Shown piece by piece: positions 8,510 through 19,546 of a DNA stretch of 64,000 nt (position 1 is the stretch's first letter; each line of letters starts with the position of its first letter). The position numbers and the translations under genes were made by a program. Source of the stretch: Neptunomonas antarctica. Its GTDB lineage: Bacteria; Pseudomonadota; Gammaproteobacteria; Pseudomonadales; Balneatricaceae. The notes beneath the pieces were generated by a model. It ran no database searches. It saw only the letters and a program-made list of their open reading frames with translations, and was not told where the DNA came from. The stretch is taken from the NCBI RefSeq assembly GCF_001305295.1, contig NZ_LJSI01000017.1, positions 62,001-126,000 on the forward strand, written 5' to 3'.

Positions 8510-9513
8510 TGGAAAAATTGTGCCCGTTGATTTAACGCGTCTAATGAGTCTTCTGTAAAAAGCAAAAGGAGATCACAACTAATGTTATGTTCCTCGATCC
8601 GGTAGCTGATCTCTATTGATAATGTTTTATTCCAACGTTGTTCTGTGTTGTTACTTGCTGTTAATTCATCAGTAAAGCTTAATATTACCGGTGAATTTTG
8701 ACTGAAGATAATATCCAGTTGATGAGCCAGGCTGTTGAGGAAAGCGCCACTAAGGACATTTGCCAGATCAATCAGAATCTCTTTCTCGCTGGAAACATTG
8801 ATATCACCTTCATATCTCAGTAATTTTGCCATGTCCTGAATGCTGGACTCGCTGAACATTAAGAGGACTTCTCCAGCAATTCCTGAACTGATAAATCCCT
8901 GGCTGACAATAGCCCCTTGATCTTCGCTGGAATGATGGTGAAGTATCATATCCAATTCATCAATATTTATAAGAGCGACACGCGGAATAGGAAGTTGGAT
9001 AAATACCTTAAGAAGTCTTGCTAAGCGGTCGGCAGCATGACCCATCGCAATATTAGAGAGTTCTTGATAATAACTTTTCAGGTCAATAGCTGTGTCGCTG
9101 GGAAGGAGTGCAGGTTTTTCTCCTGCGCTAAGCGCATCAAGTAGACCGTATCGATGCAGAATATCGGTTACGTTATCTGTATTGATGGGCTTTTTGATGA
9201 AATCAATGGCCCCCATGTTTTTTACGCGGATATAAGCATCCGGCTGAATATCGCCGGAAACTACTATTACCATGGTGGGTAAGTCTTCGCGCTGGATTAA
9301 TTCTAATAGTTGGTAGCCATCCATCACAGGCATGTTTAAGTCTAGAAAGAGTAAATCTCCTTTGCCCTGACGAATAGCGCCAAGCGCTTCAGCACCGTGT
9401 TGGGCAAAGGTGATATCGACATTCCAGCCGTCTAATGCGTGTGCCATTTGTTTTCTGGCGAGATTTGAGTCGTCACAAATAATGACAGGGAAAGGTGTGT
9501 TCAAAAAAATCAA
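8506..9513 (-). CDS. Response regulator with CheC/CheX-like domain
   Basis: A 335-residue protein. The N-terminal REC domain (about 8-125) has the acidic pair Asp14-Asp15 and phospho-acceptor Asp58. The C-terminal half resembles CheC-type CheY-P phosphatases, with two family-like helices: ELSNIAMGHA near 153 and KEILIDLANVLSGAF near 243. Such proteins may dephosphorylate partner regulators or themselves. The downstream diguanylate cyclase overlaps by 4 bp and is the likely partner. The gene is 74 bp after rsxE and may be read with the rsx operon. Confidence 0.82.
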   Translation of the reverse strand: MIFLNTPFPVIICDDSNLARKQMAHALDGWNVDITFAQHGAEALGAIRQGKGDLLFLDLNMPVMDGYQLLELIQREDLPTMVIVVSGDIQPDAYIRVKNMGAIDFIKKPINTDNVTDILHRYGLLDALSAGEKPALLPSDTAIDLKSYYQELSNIAMGHAADRLARLLKVFIQLPIPRVALINIDELDMILHHHSSEDQGAIVSQGFISSGIAGEVLLMFSESSIQDMAKLLRYEGDINVSSEKEILIDLANVLSGAFLNSLAHQLDIIFSQNSPVILSFTDELTASNNTEQRWNKTLSIEISYRIEEHNISCDLLLLFTEDSLDALNQRAQFFQ

Positions 9514-9587
9514 CTCTCAATATTATTCTTATAGACTAAAGTTAGCTAATTGTTTAAACAAATACAACGCTTAAATCATTAATAAGC

Positions 9588-10304
9588 TTAGCTTATTTGG
9601 CCTGTGACGCGTACTCGTTTGCTGACGGTCTCTTTAACTTGTATCGGTGCGTTGGCACTCTGGCGTTCTTTTAGGCGCTTATCGATAATGTTCTTCAATG
9701 CTATGAGTAGCCCTAAGCCAACAAAGGCCCCTGGCGGCAAAATTGCAAATAGAAAGCCTTTATAGTCATCAACCAGTGTGATTTTCCAGCTTTCTGCCAC
9801 GGGGCCAAATAGAAGGTGCATATCAGCAAACAAGGTGCCTGACCCCAGCGCTTCACGTAAGCCGCCCAAAAGTATTAATATGATAGTAAATCCAATACCC
9901 ATCATGGCACCATCAAGCACTGACGCCGATACGGGGTTTTTGGATGCGAAGGCATCGGCTCTTCCCATAATGACGCAGTTGGTAACGATGAGTGGGATAA
10001 AGATCCCCAGGATTTGATAAAGCTCATAGGTTACTGCCTGCATAAGTAGCTCGATGCAGGTCACAAAAGAGGCAATAATCATCACAAATATGGGTAAGCG
10101 GACAGCATCCGGAATAAATTTTCTGAAAACTGAAATGGTCAGGTTTGAGCCGGTTAAGACCAGTGTGCTGGCGATTCCCAGGCTAATTGAGTTTACCACC
10201 GAGGCGGTAACCGCAAGCAATGGGCAAAGTCCCAGCAGTTGAACCAGTGCCGGGTTATTATGCCAGAGCCCATCAAGCGTGATTTTACGATAATCGATGC
10301 TCAT
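9588..10304 (-). CDS. rsxE: Rsx/Rnf electron transport complex subunit E
   Basis: A 238-residue integral membrane subunit of the ion-translocating NADH:ferredoxin-type complex. The hydrophobic segments and the conserved start, [16 protein letters not shown], match RsxE/RnfE and mirror RsxA. In E. coli Rsx keeps SoxR reduced; in Rnf bacteria the complex couples NADH and ferredoxin to an ion gradient. The two roles cannot be separated from sequence alone. The start overlaps the rsxG stop by four bases. Confidence 0.96.
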   Translation of the reverse strand: MSIDYRKITLDGLWHNNPALVQLLGLCPLLAVTASVVNSISLGIASTLVLTGSNLTISVFRKFIPDAVRLPIFVMIIASFVTCIELLMQAVTYELYQILGIFIPLIVTNCVIMGRADAFASKNPVSASVLDGAMMGIGFTIILILLGGLREALGSGTLFADMHLLFGPVAESWKITLVDDYKGFLFAILPPGAFVGLGLLIALKNIIDKRLKERQSANAPIQVKETVSKRVRVTGQIS

Positions 10305-10933
10305 GAAGCCTCCTTAGCGGGCTGTGAATCAAGAAGCGTTGTACGGTTTTTCTTAAAAAAACGAAGTGCCATGCCGACAGCATTGACTACCGCCCGAGGG
10401 GTAATGGTAGCACCCGTAAACTGATCAAATTGGCCACCATCTTTTTTGACAGCCCAGTTTTGGTCATTCGCACCCTGCATAGATTTTTGGTTGAAGCTGA
10501 GTATCCAATCCGATTTTCTAAGATCAATTTTATCTCCCAGCCCCGGTGTTTCTTTATGAGCAAGAACGCGAACACCTGCCACTGAGCTATCGGCATTGAT
10601 ACCAACCATCAGAGAGACATCACCAGAATAGCCATCGGGTGATATCACGGGCAGAAGAACAGCCGTTACCTGGTTGTTACGTTTCGCCTGATAGACATTG
10701 GCAAGCGGGTAGCCTAGTTCGGGGGCTTGAATAGAAATGACATCTTCCAGCAGGTGATTATCGATACTGCTGGCAGGGATTATTTCGTATAAGGCTTTTG
10801 CTTGCTGTGCCCGCTCGTTCTCGACTATCTGGTCTTTTGTTGAAACCTGAGTAATCGCAATGAGCCCTGCTGTAACAATAGCAAAAATGGCGATGCCCAA
10901 GGTGTTTTGCCTAAGTGATGTCAGTAATTCCAT
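10301..10933 (-). CDS. rsxG: Rsx/Rnf complex subunit G (FMN-bearing)
   Basis: A 210-residue protein with one N-terminal membrane helix (about 10-30) and an FMN-binding domain outside the membrane. The attachment motif is [11 protein letters not shown], whose threonine takes covalent FMN in the family. It overlaps rsxE by four bases and the rsxD stop by one. Confidence 0.96.
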   Translation of the reverse strand: MELLTSLRQNTLGIAIFAIVTAGLIAITQVSTKDQIVENERAQQAKALYEIIPASSIDNHLLEDVISIQAPELGYPLANVYQAKRNNQVTAVLLPVISPDGYSGDVSLMVGINADSSVAGVRVLAHKETPGLGDKIDLRKSDWILSFNQKSMQGANDQNWAVKKDGGQFDQFTGATITPRAVVNAVGMALRFFKKNRTTLLDSQPAKEAS

Positions 10934-11982
10934 CAGGCTTTTTCCTTTATGCCGCGCTTAGGAGCTTTGTGGCCATAAGTACGCGGTTGCGTGTATTGGT
11001 CAATAAAAGGGGCAGCAAGGTTCATTAATAAAATGCTGAAAGCGACGGCATCAGGATAGTTGCCCCAGGTGCGGATAATGTAGATCAGACTACCGATACC
11101 AATACCGAACCAGATTTTTCCTTTATTACTGGTTGCAGAAGAAACAGGATCTGTTGCAATAAAGAATGCGCCTAACATTGTGCCACCCACGGTGAGATGA
11201 AAGAAGGGGTCGGCGTAGCTGTCGGGAGCAATCAGATAAAAGAAGGTAGCAATAGCGCCTAAAGACAGCAACATGGCGGCAGGTGTGTGCCAGGAAAATA
11301 TTTTTTTATAGAGTAAAAAAATACCGCCCATTACATAAGCAGCACTGACGGCATGCCAGGCACCTACATTGGCCAGAACATCGGATGCCCGCCAGGCTTC
11401 TTCTGTCGTTAGTCCACCGCGATGACGCATTTCATCCAGTGGCGTTGCGGAAGTAAAGGCGTCAGCATGTTCCGACCAACCGCCAAAGATCAATTGCAGC
11501 GTATCGATAAAGCCGAGAACGTTCCAGCCTTCGCCATGCAGCATAAAAGGTGCTGTCCAGCGTGTCATCTCCACCGGAAATGAAATCAGTACTAATGCAT
11601 ACGCAATCATAGCCGGATTAAACGGATTCTGGCCAATGCCGCCGTAGAGTTGTTTGGCAATGACAATAGCCACAAACACAGCCACCATGGTTAGCCACCA
11701 GGGCGCGAAGGGCGGTAAGGCTAAGGCAATCAGAACGGCGGTAAGAACGGCGCTGTTATCTTTAAGGTAAAAATACAAAGGGCGTTTACGCGCTTTAATA
11801 CAGGCGGCTTCAAATGCGAGTGCTAAAAACGCCGCCCAGAGTATATTGATCAGGGTTCCCCAGCCAAAGAAAAAGGTCATCGCTAACACACCGGGTAGGG
11901 TGGCTAGTATCACCAGGCGCATAATGTCAGCCGTGCTGGCTGGCTTATGTACGTGGGGAGATGTTATACGAATCAGCGCCAT
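10933..11982 (-). CDS. rsxD: Rsx/Rnf complex subunit D
   Basis: A 349-residue multi-helix membrane subunit. The flavin-attachment region FIATDPVSSATSNKGK is intact. RsxD carries covalent FMN and forms part of the membrane ion path. The gene lies 15 bp after rsxC and overlaps rsxG by one base. Confidence 0.97.
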   Translation of the reverse strand: MALIRITSPHVHKPASTADIMRLVILATLPGVLAMTFFFGWGTLINILWAAFLALAFEAACIKARKRPLYFYLKDNSAVLTAVLIALALPPFAPWWLTMVAVFVAIVIAKQLYGGIGQNPFNPAMIAYALVLISFPVEMTRWTAPFMLHGEGWNVLGFIDTLQLIFGGWSEHADAFTSATPLDEMRHRGGLTTEEAWRASDVLANVGAWHAVSAAYVMGGIFLLYKKIFSWHTPAAMLLSLGAIATFFYLIAPDSYADPFFHLTVGGTMLGAFFIATDPVSSATSNKGKIWFGIGIGSLIYIIRTWGNYPDAVAFSILLMNLAAPFIDQYTQPRTYGHKAPKRGIKEKA

Positions 11983-11997
11983 AATCTACCGCATATC

Positions 11998-14352
11998 CTA
12001 TTCAAATTGGCTTAGAGTGTTGTTAAGTAATGTTGCTTTTTGCTGGGCAGCGGCGAGTTCAGACTGCAGTTTATCAAGCTCTGGGCTATTCAGTTCTGGC
12101 TCGGCGGTTTCTTGCAATTTTTTAATGGATCTTTCCAGCTTTGTGACAGCAGCGCGGGCGAGAGCGGCATCGATTTTTAATTTTTTCAAGTCGACACCTT
12201 GAGCGGCTGCTATGCTGGTTTTTCGTGCTTCTTCATTGTCCAGCTGTGTTTTTGCTTGCTGATGTAATTGCGTTAAGCGGCTGATTTCTTGCTCTAGTTC
12301 TGTTGCCTCGGGCGAGCTGGCCTCGGTCAACTCCATTGCCTTTTCAGCTTTCTTCAGCTTGGTGCGCATGATTGATACGTTCTGTTTGAGTGCTTTCAGA
12401 TCAATAGCGTTGAGTGCGGCTTCTTTTGGTAGCGTTTCTTGTGCCGCGGAGTTGTGCGCGGCGTTCTCATCAACATTATCAAATGCCTTCTGTGCGCTCT
12501 TCGCCTTCTCTTCTAACTGCGCAACGGTAACGCGCAATAATTCAGCGCCGTCGTGGCTTTTTTCTTCCGCTATTTTCAGTGCTTGTTGTGCTTTTTTAAG
12601 CTTGGTACGCGCAACTGCTGCTTGAGTCTTCAGTTGTTTGATATCAGGTGCGATCGTTAAGCTCGGCGGTGGGTTCTGTTCCGCTGATTCGAGTGCTTTT
12701 TGTGCATCGTTTGCGGCGTGTTCTGCTTGTTGGTACTGCAAATCCAGCTGTGCGATATTATCGCTGCTTTCCACTTTTGCCGTTTCCAGCGCTGTTAGCG
12801 CTTTTTTGAGCTTAGTGCGTGTGATAGCGGCGGCTGTTTTCAGCTGTTTTATTTTATCTTCAGGATTGGCCTCAGCGGCCTCCGTGGCGGTTTTTTTAGC
12901 GGCTTGTGTTTTGGCTGCCTGCACTGCGCGGTCTTTACGGCGTGCTTCTTTATCTGCTTTTTCCTGATCCAGGCGTGCTTGGCGTGCTTCAAAGCGTTGG
13001 CGTGCCTGATCAGCTTTGCGTTGCTCCGCTTCCTCTGTTCTGATCTCATTTTTAGCAAAGCGATAATATTGCACTAACGGAATATTACTCGGACAAACAT
13101 AGGAGCAAGCGCCGCATTCGATGCAATCAAACAGATTGTGGTTTTTGGCTTTGTCGAACTCACGGCTCTTCGCAAACCAGTAAAGTTGCTGGGGCAGCAA
13201 TTCGGCGGGGCAAGCCTGCTCGCAGAGTCCGCAGCGGATACATGCCTGTGCTGGCGGTGCCGGCGGCATCTCTTCTTGTGTGGCAGCGATAATACAATTA
13301 GATGTTTTAATAACAGGGATGCCGTCATCTTCGATAGTAAAGCCCATCATCGGACCTCCCATCACCAATCGGCTTAACTGATCTCGTTTGATTTTTGCGG
13401 TGTCGAGTAATGTCTTTAAGGGTGTGCCGATAAGCGCTTCAAGGTTCTGTGGTTTGCTGACGGCTGCGCCGGTAACAGTGACTACACGTGATATCAGAGG
13501 GATACCATGCTGTACCGCCTGGTATATGGCCGCGGCCGTTCCGACATTTTGGCAAACAATGCCAACATCTGCAGGAATGCGCCCGCTGGGTACTTCAACG
13601 CCGGTTAATAATTGAACCAGTTGTTTTTCCCCGCCGGAAGGATATTTTGTGGGCACAACCACAATATCAATATTAAGCGTGGTGCTGCGCAGAGCCTCTT
13701 CAAGAACGCGGATCGCATGTGCCTTGTTATCTTCGATGCCGATTAGAATATGGGTCGGATTCAGCAGGTAGCTGATGATCTCAATCCCGCCTACTATCTG
13801 ATCGGCACGTTCCCGGATCAGCATATCGTCAGCGGTAATATAGGGTTCACACTCTGCTGCGTTGATAATTAGTGTGTTAACAATATGATCATCACCCAGA
13901 TGTAGTTTTACATCGGTCGGAAAGCCTGCACCGCCCATACCGGCAATGCCATGATTACGGATGAAATCGATGATGCTTGAGCGTTCGAGTGCGCGGTAGT
14001 CTCCGAGTCCCTGATGCTCGGTCCATAGATCTTTACCGTCTGTCTGAATCGTAATGCATGTCGCGTCAAGGCCAGAAGGATGAGGCACGGCCTTGGGACT
14101 GATTTCTACTATCGTTCCCGAACTTGAGGCATGTACGGAGACGCTGATTCTACCTTGCGCTACAGCGATAACCTGGCCTTTAAGGACATGCTCACCCGGT
14201 TTGACGCAGGGCTTTGCCGGTGCTCCAATGTGTTGTTGTACCGGAATAACTAATTGTTCAGGCACGGGGGCAAGGCGGATGGGTGCACGCGTCGACTGCT
14301 TTTTATTCTCAGGCGGATGAATGCCACCATGAAAAGCAAAAATCTTACTCAT
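11998..14352 (-). CDS. rsxC: Rsx/Rnf complex subunit C with long repeat tail
   Basis: The peripheral NADH/FMN and iron-sulfur subunit, 784 residues (E. coli about 740). Residues 1-360 form the NADH-dehydrogenase-like core. Two [4Fe-4S] motifs follow at 371-381 ([11 protein letters not shown]) and 410-420 ([11 protein letters not shown]). The remainder is an Ala/Lys/Glu-rich coiled-coil tail with four related units starting near residues 500, 570, 651 and 721. Each begins like IKQLKT...ARTKLKKA. Tails of this kind vary in length in the family. The gene overlaps rsxB by four bases. Confidence 0.97.
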   Translation of the reverse strand: MSKIFAFHGGIHPPENKKQSTRAPIRLAPVPEQLVIPVQQHIGAPAKPCVKPGEHVLKGQVIAVAQGRISVSVHASSSGTIVEISPKAVPHPSGLDATCITIQTDGKDLWTEHQGLGDYRALERSSIIDFIRNHGIAGMGGAGFPTDVKLHLGDDHIVNTLIINAAECEPYITADDMLIRERADQIVGGIEIISYLLNPTHILIGIEDNKAHAIRVLEEALRSTTLNIDIVVVPTKYPSGGEKQLVQLLTGVEVPSGRIPADVGIVCQNVGTAAAIYQAVQHGIPLISRVVTVTGAAVSKPQNLEALIGTPLKTLLDTAKIKRDQLSRLVMGGPMMGFTIEDDGIPVIKTSNCIIAATQEEMPPAPPAQACIRCGLCEQACPAELLPQQLYWFAKSREFDKAKNHNLFDCIECGACSYVCPSNIPLVQYYRFAKNEIRTEEAEQRKADQARQRFEARQARLDQEKADKEARRKDRAVQAAKTQAAKKTATEAAEANPEDKIKQLKTAAAITRTKLKKALTALETAKVESSDNIAQLDLQYQQAEHAANDAQKALESAEQNPPPSLTIAPDIKQLKTQAAVARTKLKKAQQALKIAEEKSHDGAELLRVTVAQLEEKAKSAQKAFDNVDENAAHNSAAQETLPKEAALNAIDLKALKQNVSIMRTKLKKAEKAMELTEASSPEATELEQEISRLTQLHQQAKTQLDNEEARKTSIAAAQGVDLKKLKIDAALARAAVTKLERSIKKLQETAEPELNSPELDKLQSELAAAQQKATLLNNTLSQFE

Positions 14353-15005
14353 GAAACCGCCTTCTCTTTGCTCGATGCCTGCTTGTTCAATGCTTGTTTG
14401 TTCAATGCCTGTTCACTCGATAGCGGGTCAGAGCTGTAGCCAGTATCTGTCGCAATAAGTTCTATACCCGGCACGGGAGGCGTCCATTTCCAGTTATTCA
14501 ATGTGGTTTCAATCGGTAACATATCGATACAGTCAACAGGGCATGGCTCTACACACAAATCACATCCTGTGCATTCAGAAACAATAACGGTATGCATCTG
14601 TTTGGCTGCACCTAAAATGGCATCAACAGGGCAGGCCTGTATACACTTTGTGCAGCCGATGCATTCATCTTCACGGATGTAAGCGACCGTCTTAACACTT
14701 TCCTCTCCATGTTCGGCATCCAGAGCGACGGCTTCCACATCCAGCAGATCAGCCAGTGCTTCAATCGTAGTCTGGCCGCCCGGAGGGCATTTATTGATCG
14801 CTTCGCCATTAGCAATCGCTTCTGCATAAGGGCGGCAGCCAGGATAGCCGCATTGGCCACACTGCGTTTGCGGTAAAATATCATCTATCTGATCGACGAT
14901 CGGATTGCCTTCCACTTTAAATTGGACGGCGGCATACCCAAGGATCAAGCCAAAAATGATCGCTAAGCTGAGTAAAACAAGAATGGCAACTAATACGGCG
15001 CTCAT
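14349..15005 (-). CDS. rsxB: Rsx/Rnf complex subunit B (iron-sulfur)
   Basis: A 218-residue protein with an N-terminal membrane anchor, a four-cysteine Fe-S domain ([15 protein letters not shown]) and two ferredoxin-type [4Fe-4S] motifs ([12 protein letters not shown] and [12 protein letters not shown]). It passes electrons between the cytosolic and membrane parts of the complex. The C-terminus ends in a short repetitive tail ([17 protein letters not shown]), which corresponds to a small repeat in the DNA near 14380-14412 and is probably variable. Confidence 0.97.
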   Translation of the reverse strand: MSAVLVAILVLLSLAIIFGLILGYAAVQFKVEGNPIVDQIDDILPQTQCGQCGYPGCRPYAEAIANGEAINKCPPGGQTTIEALADLLDVEAVALDAEHGEESVKTVAYIREDECIGCTKCIQACPVDAILGAAKQMHTVIVSECTGCDLCVEPCPVDCIDMLPIETTLNNWKWTPPVPGIELIATDTGYSSDPLSSEQALNKQALNKQASSKEKAVS

Positions 15006-15018
15006 TAATAAATCCTGC

Positions 15019-15600
15019 TCAAAACTTAACCAGACCGGTAAAGCCCATAAAGGCCAGAGACATTAAACCGGCGGTGATCATGCCGATGGCAGCCCCTCTG
15101 AAAGGAGTCGGTACGTCAGCAACCGCTATGCGTTCGCGTATAGCAGAGAATAATATCAGTGCGAGAGAAAAGCCTACTGCGCCGCCAAATCCATAAAAAA
15201 TGGACTCCATAAAACCATTCTGTTTTTTGATGTTGAGTAAGGCTACGCCCAGTACCGCACAGTTTGTGGTGATCAGTGGCAGGAATATACCCAGTACTTT
15301 ATGTAGCAGTGGGCTGGTTTTTTTGACGACCATTTCGGTGAATTGTACAACAACAGCAATCACCAGAATAAAGGAGATGGTTTTCAAATAATCTAATTCA
15401 AAAGGTATCAGTAGGTAGGTGTAAACCAGGTAGCTGCATACGGAGGACAGCGTCAATACAAAAGTGGTGGCTAGTGACATGCCCATGGCTGTTTCGAGTT
15501 TATTCGATACACCCATGAAAGGGCAGAGCCCAAGAAACTGAACCAGTACAAAGTTGTTGACCAGCACGGTGCTGATTAAAATGAGAAGAAAATCTGTCAT
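15019..15600 (-). CDS. rsxA: Rsx/Rnf complex subunit A
   Basis: A 193-residue integral membrane subunit, the same length as E. coli RsxA, with six predicted helices. The start at 15600 gives the conserved [17 protein letters not shown]; an upstream in-frame ATG at 15663 would add 21 residues not typical of the family. It is the first gene of rsxABCDGE, which runs leftward. Confidence 0.96.
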   Translation of the reverse strand: MTDFLLILISTVLVNNFVLVQFLGLCPFMGVSNKLETAMGMSLATTFVLTLSSVCSYLVYTYLLIPFELDYLKTISFILVIAVVVQFTEMVVKKTSPLLHKVLGIFLPLITTNCAVLGVALLNIKKQNGFMESIFYGFGGAVGFSLALILFSAIRERIAVADVPTPFRGAAIGMITAGLMSLAFMGFTGLVKF

Positions 15601-15721
15601 GAACTCTGCATCAAAATGCGAAAATCTATCCGGCTTTCCCTGATAGATATCTGAATTTAACAAAGGCTAAAGTTTGCCTTCATCTGTGTTTGGCAGCACA
15701 GCGAAAGGCTTAATCTAAAGC

Positions 15722-15753
15722 AAAGAGAGGGTAGCCTGGGCTACCACTCCCTG
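15722..15753 (-). terminator. Likely terminator after cysDN
   Basis: A perfect 7-bp stem, GGTAGCC / GGCTACC (15730-15745), with a 2-nt centre and partly pairing flanks (GGGAG/CTC), lies just after the cysN stop. On the - strand a T-rich run with interruptions follows. It separates cysDN from rsxA. Confidence 0.5.
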
Positions 15754-15763
15754 CGAGCCGGTA

Positions 15764-17440
15764 TTATATCAGATTCTTCTCGCGCAATTGTTTTATTGCA
15801 AGGTTAATCTGATCGCTGTTCTGCGACTGCTCATCTGCCTGTATGATCAGATCAGCGCTATCAATATCGGTGTTGGTTAATACCAGCAGGCCATTCTGCT
15901 TTAACAGTGTAGCCACGGCTGAAGGCTGTTCAGATAGTGTAGAAGGAAGCGCGCCGTTAATCAGTGTTGCGACGGCGCGACCTGATTTGAATAGTGCGTT
16001 TTCTAATGAGTAAATCAGTGTTTGTGCTGCGGTTGCCGATCCGCAAATCTGAATCACGGCGGCTTGCTGACCAAAGCTACGTGCTTTTTGTGCTGCATCC
16101 ACTTGAGGTGCTGTAAATAGCGCTTGTTGGTTATCATCATTGCTTTCAATGATCATGCCTGCCGCTACCGTAGCATTACTCAGGCGATCGACAACGATGA
16201 AGGAACCCGTGCCGCGGAACGCTTTGTAATTATCGGCCAGAATAGGGCGTTCAAGTGTTATTTCACAACGGCCAATTTCGTTTAATTCAAGCGTGCTACT
16301 CTGCGCTGTTTCGAGTGTGTTGACGTCGATTTTATGACGGATAGCCGTGATGGCGCCGGCAGTGTGACTTGTTAGTAATTTTATATCGTAGGTTTTGCCC
16401 TGAGCCAGCGGTTTTTCATCCATCCAGACGAGCGTGGCATCAAAGCGATTAGTCGCTTTAGGAATATTCTGGCTATGGACAATAATGTCACCGCGAGAAA
16501 TATCGATTTCGTCTTCCAGTGTCAGCGTAATGGACATCGGCGGAAACGCTTCCTGCAACTCGCCATCAAACGTCACGATGGACTTAACACGTGAAGATTT
16601 GCCGGAAGGCAAGACCGTTACAGCGTCACCGGGTTTTACGATACCGGATGTCAATGTGCCGCAATAACCACGGAAATCAAGGTTAGGGCGGTTAACATAT
16701 TGTACTGGAAAGCGCAGATCTTCGACGTTTTTGTCACGCGCAATCTTAACGGTATTCAGCGTTTCCATTAAAGGAAGGCCGGTATACCAGGACATGTGCT
16801 CAGAAGGATTGACCACGTTGTCGCCCTTAAGAGCAGATAACGGTACAAACTGAATGTCGGGCAGATCAAGGTCGGCGGTGAATGCCAGATAATCTGCTTT
16901 AATCTGTTCGTAGCGCGCTTCGCTGAACTCGACTAAGTCCATTTTGTTGATTGCGACAATCGTGTGTTTAAGACCCAGCAATGACACGATGAAGCTGTGA
17001 CGCTTGGTTTGCACCTGTACGCCATAGCGGGCATCAATCAGAATGATCGCCAGATCGCAGGTAGACGCGCCTGTGGCCATGTTACGGGTATACTGCTCAT
17101 GCCCCGGGGTATCGGCAATAATGAATTTGCGTTCAGCGGTCGAAAAGTAGCGATAGGCTACATCAATGGTGATTCCCTGCTCGCGCTCAGCTTGCAAACC
17201 ATCAACCAGTAGTGCCAGATCCAGTTCTTCTCCGGCGTTGCCGACTCGCGCATTTTCGCTTTTAATAGCCGCTAGTTGATCTTCATAGATCATTTTTGAA
17301 TCGTGAAGTAATCGGCCTATCAAGGTCGATTTTCCATCGTCTACGCTACCGCAGGTTAAAAAGCGCAGCAGTTCTTTATTTTCGTGCTGATGAAGATACG
17401 CTTCAATGTCTGTAGAAATTAGTTCAGATTGGTGGCTCAT
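15764..17440 (-). CDS. cysN: Sulfate adenylyltransferase subunit 1 with degenerate APS-kinase-like tail
   Basis: The GTPase subunit that drives ATP sulfurylase. The G domain has a P-loop GSVDDGKST (31-39), DTPGHEQY and NKMD, followed by two beta-barrel domains. It is 558 residues long against about 475 for E. coli CysN. The extra tail (about 455-558) follows the strand/helix order of APS kinase (CysC), with [20 protein letters not shown] where the kinase P-loop would be and [10 protein letters not shown] later. The GxxGxGKS loop is absent, so kinase activity is not expected. Whether this is a decayed CysNC fusion is inference. It follows cysD after 49 bp. Confidence 0.93.
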   Translation of the reverse strand: MSHQSELISTDIEAYLHQHENKELLRFLTCGSVDDGKSTLIGRLLHDSKMIYEDQLAAIKSENARVGNAGEELDLALLVDGLQAEREQGITIDVAYRYFSTAERKFIIADTPGHEQYTRNMATGASTCDLAIILIDARYGVQVQTKRHSFIVSLLGLKHTIVAINKMDLVEFSEARYEQIKADYLAFTADLDLPDIQFVPLSALKGDNVVNPSEHMSWYTGLPLMETLNTVKIARDKNVEDLRFPVQYVNRPNLDFRGYCGTLTSGIVKPGDAVTVLPSGKSSRVKSIVTFDGELQEAFPPMSITLTLEDEIDISRGDIIVHSQNIPKATNRFDATLVWMDEKPLAQGKTYDIKLLTSHTAGAITAIRHKIDVNTLETAQSSTLELNEIGRCEITLERPILADNYKAFRGTGSFIVVDRLSNATVAAGMIIESNDDNQQALFTAPQVDAAQKARSFGQQAAVIQICGSATAAQTLIYSLENALFKSGRAVATLINGALPSTLSEQPSAVATLLKQNGLLVLTNTDIDSADLIIQADEQSQNSDQINLAIKQLREKNLI

Positions 17441-17489
17441 GGGTATTGCTCTCTAAATTCGGTATCAGAAAATGGCTAAGTAATGGGTG

Positions 17490-18407
17490 TTAGAAGTAAC
17501 CTTCCATTTTCTTTTTCTCCATTGAGCCAGATGAATCGTGGTCAATTGCTCGGCCTTGTCGCTCAGACGTTGTGGTCAGCAGCATTTCCTGAATGATCTC
17601 CTGTAACGTCTCAGCTTCTGACTCAACCGCGCCCGTCAATGGATAGCAACCTAGGGTTCTGAAGCGGACTTTAAGCATTTGCGGTTGTTCGCCTTCAGCT
17701 AAAGGCAAACGATCATCATCGACCATAATAAGCATACCATCGCGATTAACCACAGGGCGTTCAGCCGCTAAATACAAGGGTACAATGGGAATGCTTTCCA
17801 GATAAATGTACTGCCAGATATCCAATTCGGTCCAGTTGGATAGTGGAAACACACGGATGCTTTCTCCCTGATCAACACGGGTATTGAAAATATTCCACAG
17901 CTCAGGACGTTGATTTTTAGGATCCCAGCGGTGGAATTTATCACGGAAAGAGAAAACGCGTTCTTTCGCACGGGATTTCTCTTCGTCGCGACGCGCACCG
18001 CCGAAAGCGGCATCAAATTTGTATTTTTCCAGCGCCTGTTTCAGCCCCTGTGTTTTCATGACATCAGTATGCTTAGAAGAGCCGTGTGAGAAAGGCCCCA
18101 TGCCCATATCAACACCTTCCTGATTTATGTGGACGATCAGATCCATGCCGGCTTGTTCCGCCATTTTGTCACGGAATGCGATCATCTCCTTAAATTTCCA
18201 CGTCGTGTCTACATGCATCAGAGGGAAAGGTGGCTTGCCTGGATAAAAGGCTTTGCGAGCCAGATGAAGCATCACTGCAGAGTCCTTCCCAATAGAGTAA
18301 AGCATGACTGGGTTATCAAACTCAGCGGCTACTTCGCGAATAATCTGAATGCTCTCGGCTTCCAGCTGTTTTAAATGGGTAAGACGGCGCTCTGGTAAAG
18401 ATGTCAT
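17490..18407 (-). CDS. cysD: Sulfate adenylyltransferase subunit 2
   Basis: The catalytic subunit of ATP sulfurylase (sulfate + ATP to APS), 305 residues (E. coli 302). It belongs to the PP-loop family, with [17 protein letters not shown] near residue 41 and the expected [18 protein letters not shown]. It heads cysDN and diverges from the sulfur-transporter-like gene at 18675. The gap of about 270 bp between them must hold both promoters. Confidence 0.97.
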   Translation of the reverse strand: MTSLPERRLTHLKQLEAESIQIIREVAAEFDNPVMLYSIGKDSAVMLHLARKAFYPGKPPFPLMHVDTTWKFKEMIAFRDKMAEQAGMDLIVHINQEGVDMGMGPFSHGSSKHTDVMKTQGLKQALEKYKFDAAFGGARRDEEKSRAKERVFSFRDKFHRWDPKNQRPELWNIFNTRVDQGESIRVFPLSNWTELDIWQYIYLESIPIVPLYLAAERPVVNRDGMLIMVDDDRLPLAEGEQPQMLKVRFRTLGCYPLTGAVESEAETLQEIIQEMLLTTTSERQGRAIDHDSSGSMEKKKMEGYF

Positions 18408-18674
18408 CTGTTTCTGCCTGCTCGATATAAAGCTAAATTAAGGGAGTGCGTAACCGAGGTGAACGCATTCGCCATATATTGAGCGTATTATCGCAAAGAG
18501 TTTTATCTATTAAAAGTAATAAATAGCAATCTTGTTAGAAGTTTTTGGAATAAGAGGAGGTGTTGGCTGTATATTTCTTAATCGAATAACAAAATGTAAA
18601 ACTATTATTTTCTGTTATATAAAAAAATGAGTATGATAGCGCCTGATTCGTTTAGCGTGATAGGTGCTCATTTT

Positions 18675-19460
18675 ATGGAACTTGCTTACAGCTTAGCAGG
18701 GCTAGTTGTAGGGTTTATTGTTGGACTTACCGGGATCGGTGGCGGTGCGCTAATGACACCTATTCTGATTGTGGTCTTCGGCATCCCTCCTATTATTGCG
18801 GTTAGTACCGATCTTATTTATGCTTCCGTCACTAAATTCGGAGGTGTTTTTGCCTATGCGCGTAAAAAGCTCATTGAGTGGCGCATTGTTATATTGTTGC
18901 TGTCTGGCAGTATACCCGGCAGTTTGCTAACACTTGAATACCTAAAAGGTTTAGCTGCACTGGATCAGATTGAAGGCTTGATGAACCTAACCTTGGGTGT
19001 CTCATTGATACTGACATCTGTTGCGGTTTTTGGTCGCAATAAAATTCGTGAATTTGCACTGAAAGTGGAAGGGCGGCCTTGGGTTGTTCGTGCGAAAAAA
19101 ATACGCCCGGCTGTCACTGTACTCACCGGTATTTTGCTGGGAGGGCTGGTAACATTGTCCTCTGTGGGCGCGGGTGCGTTAGGGACGGCCATGCTGATTA
19201 CCTTGTACCCGAGAATGAGTATGCCTGCCATCGTAGGCACTGATTTGGTACATGCTGTGGTCTTGACAGGTATCGCCGGTGCCGGGCATTACACGATGGG
19301 CAGTGTTGATTTATCATTGCTTACTTATTTGTTGGCGGGGTCTTTACCGGGTGTATTTATAGGTAGCCACTTCGGAGCCAAACTTTCTCCAAAAGTGATG
19401 CAACCTATTATGGGTTCATTACTATTGATTATTGGCGTACGTTTTGTGCTTGCGGGTTAG
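18675..19460 (+). CDS. TSUP (TauE/SafE) family transporter
   Basis: A 261-residue membrane protein with about eight helices and the family motif GLTGIGGGALMTPIL repeated in weaker form in the second half (LSSVGAGALGTAML). TSUP proteins move sulfur oxyanions or organosulfonates. Placement between cysD and cysI suggests sulfate or sulfite as substrate, but direction and substrate are inference. I chose ATG 18675, which has AGGTG eight bases upstream, over ATG 18627, which has no ribosome binding site. Confidence 0.85.
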   Translation: MELAYSLAGLVVGFIVGLTGIGGGALMTPILIVVFGIPPIIAVSTDLIYASVTKFGGVFAYARKKLIEWRIVILLLSGSIPGSLLTLEYLKGLAALDQIEGLMNLTLGVSLILTSVAVFGRNKIREFALKVEGRPWVVRAKKIRPAVTVLTGILLGGLVTLSSVGAGALGTAMLITLYPRMSMPAIVGTDLVHAVVLTGIAGAGHYTMGSVDLSLLTYLLAGSLPGVFIGSHFGAKLSPKVMQPIMGSLLLIIGVRFVLAG

Positions 19461-19546
19461 CAAAACGGTAAACAATAACGAAAAATGATTTTTTAATTTT
19501 TAAGTATTATAGCGGGCAGTACCGCTGCTAAATGGGTGAAACATTC

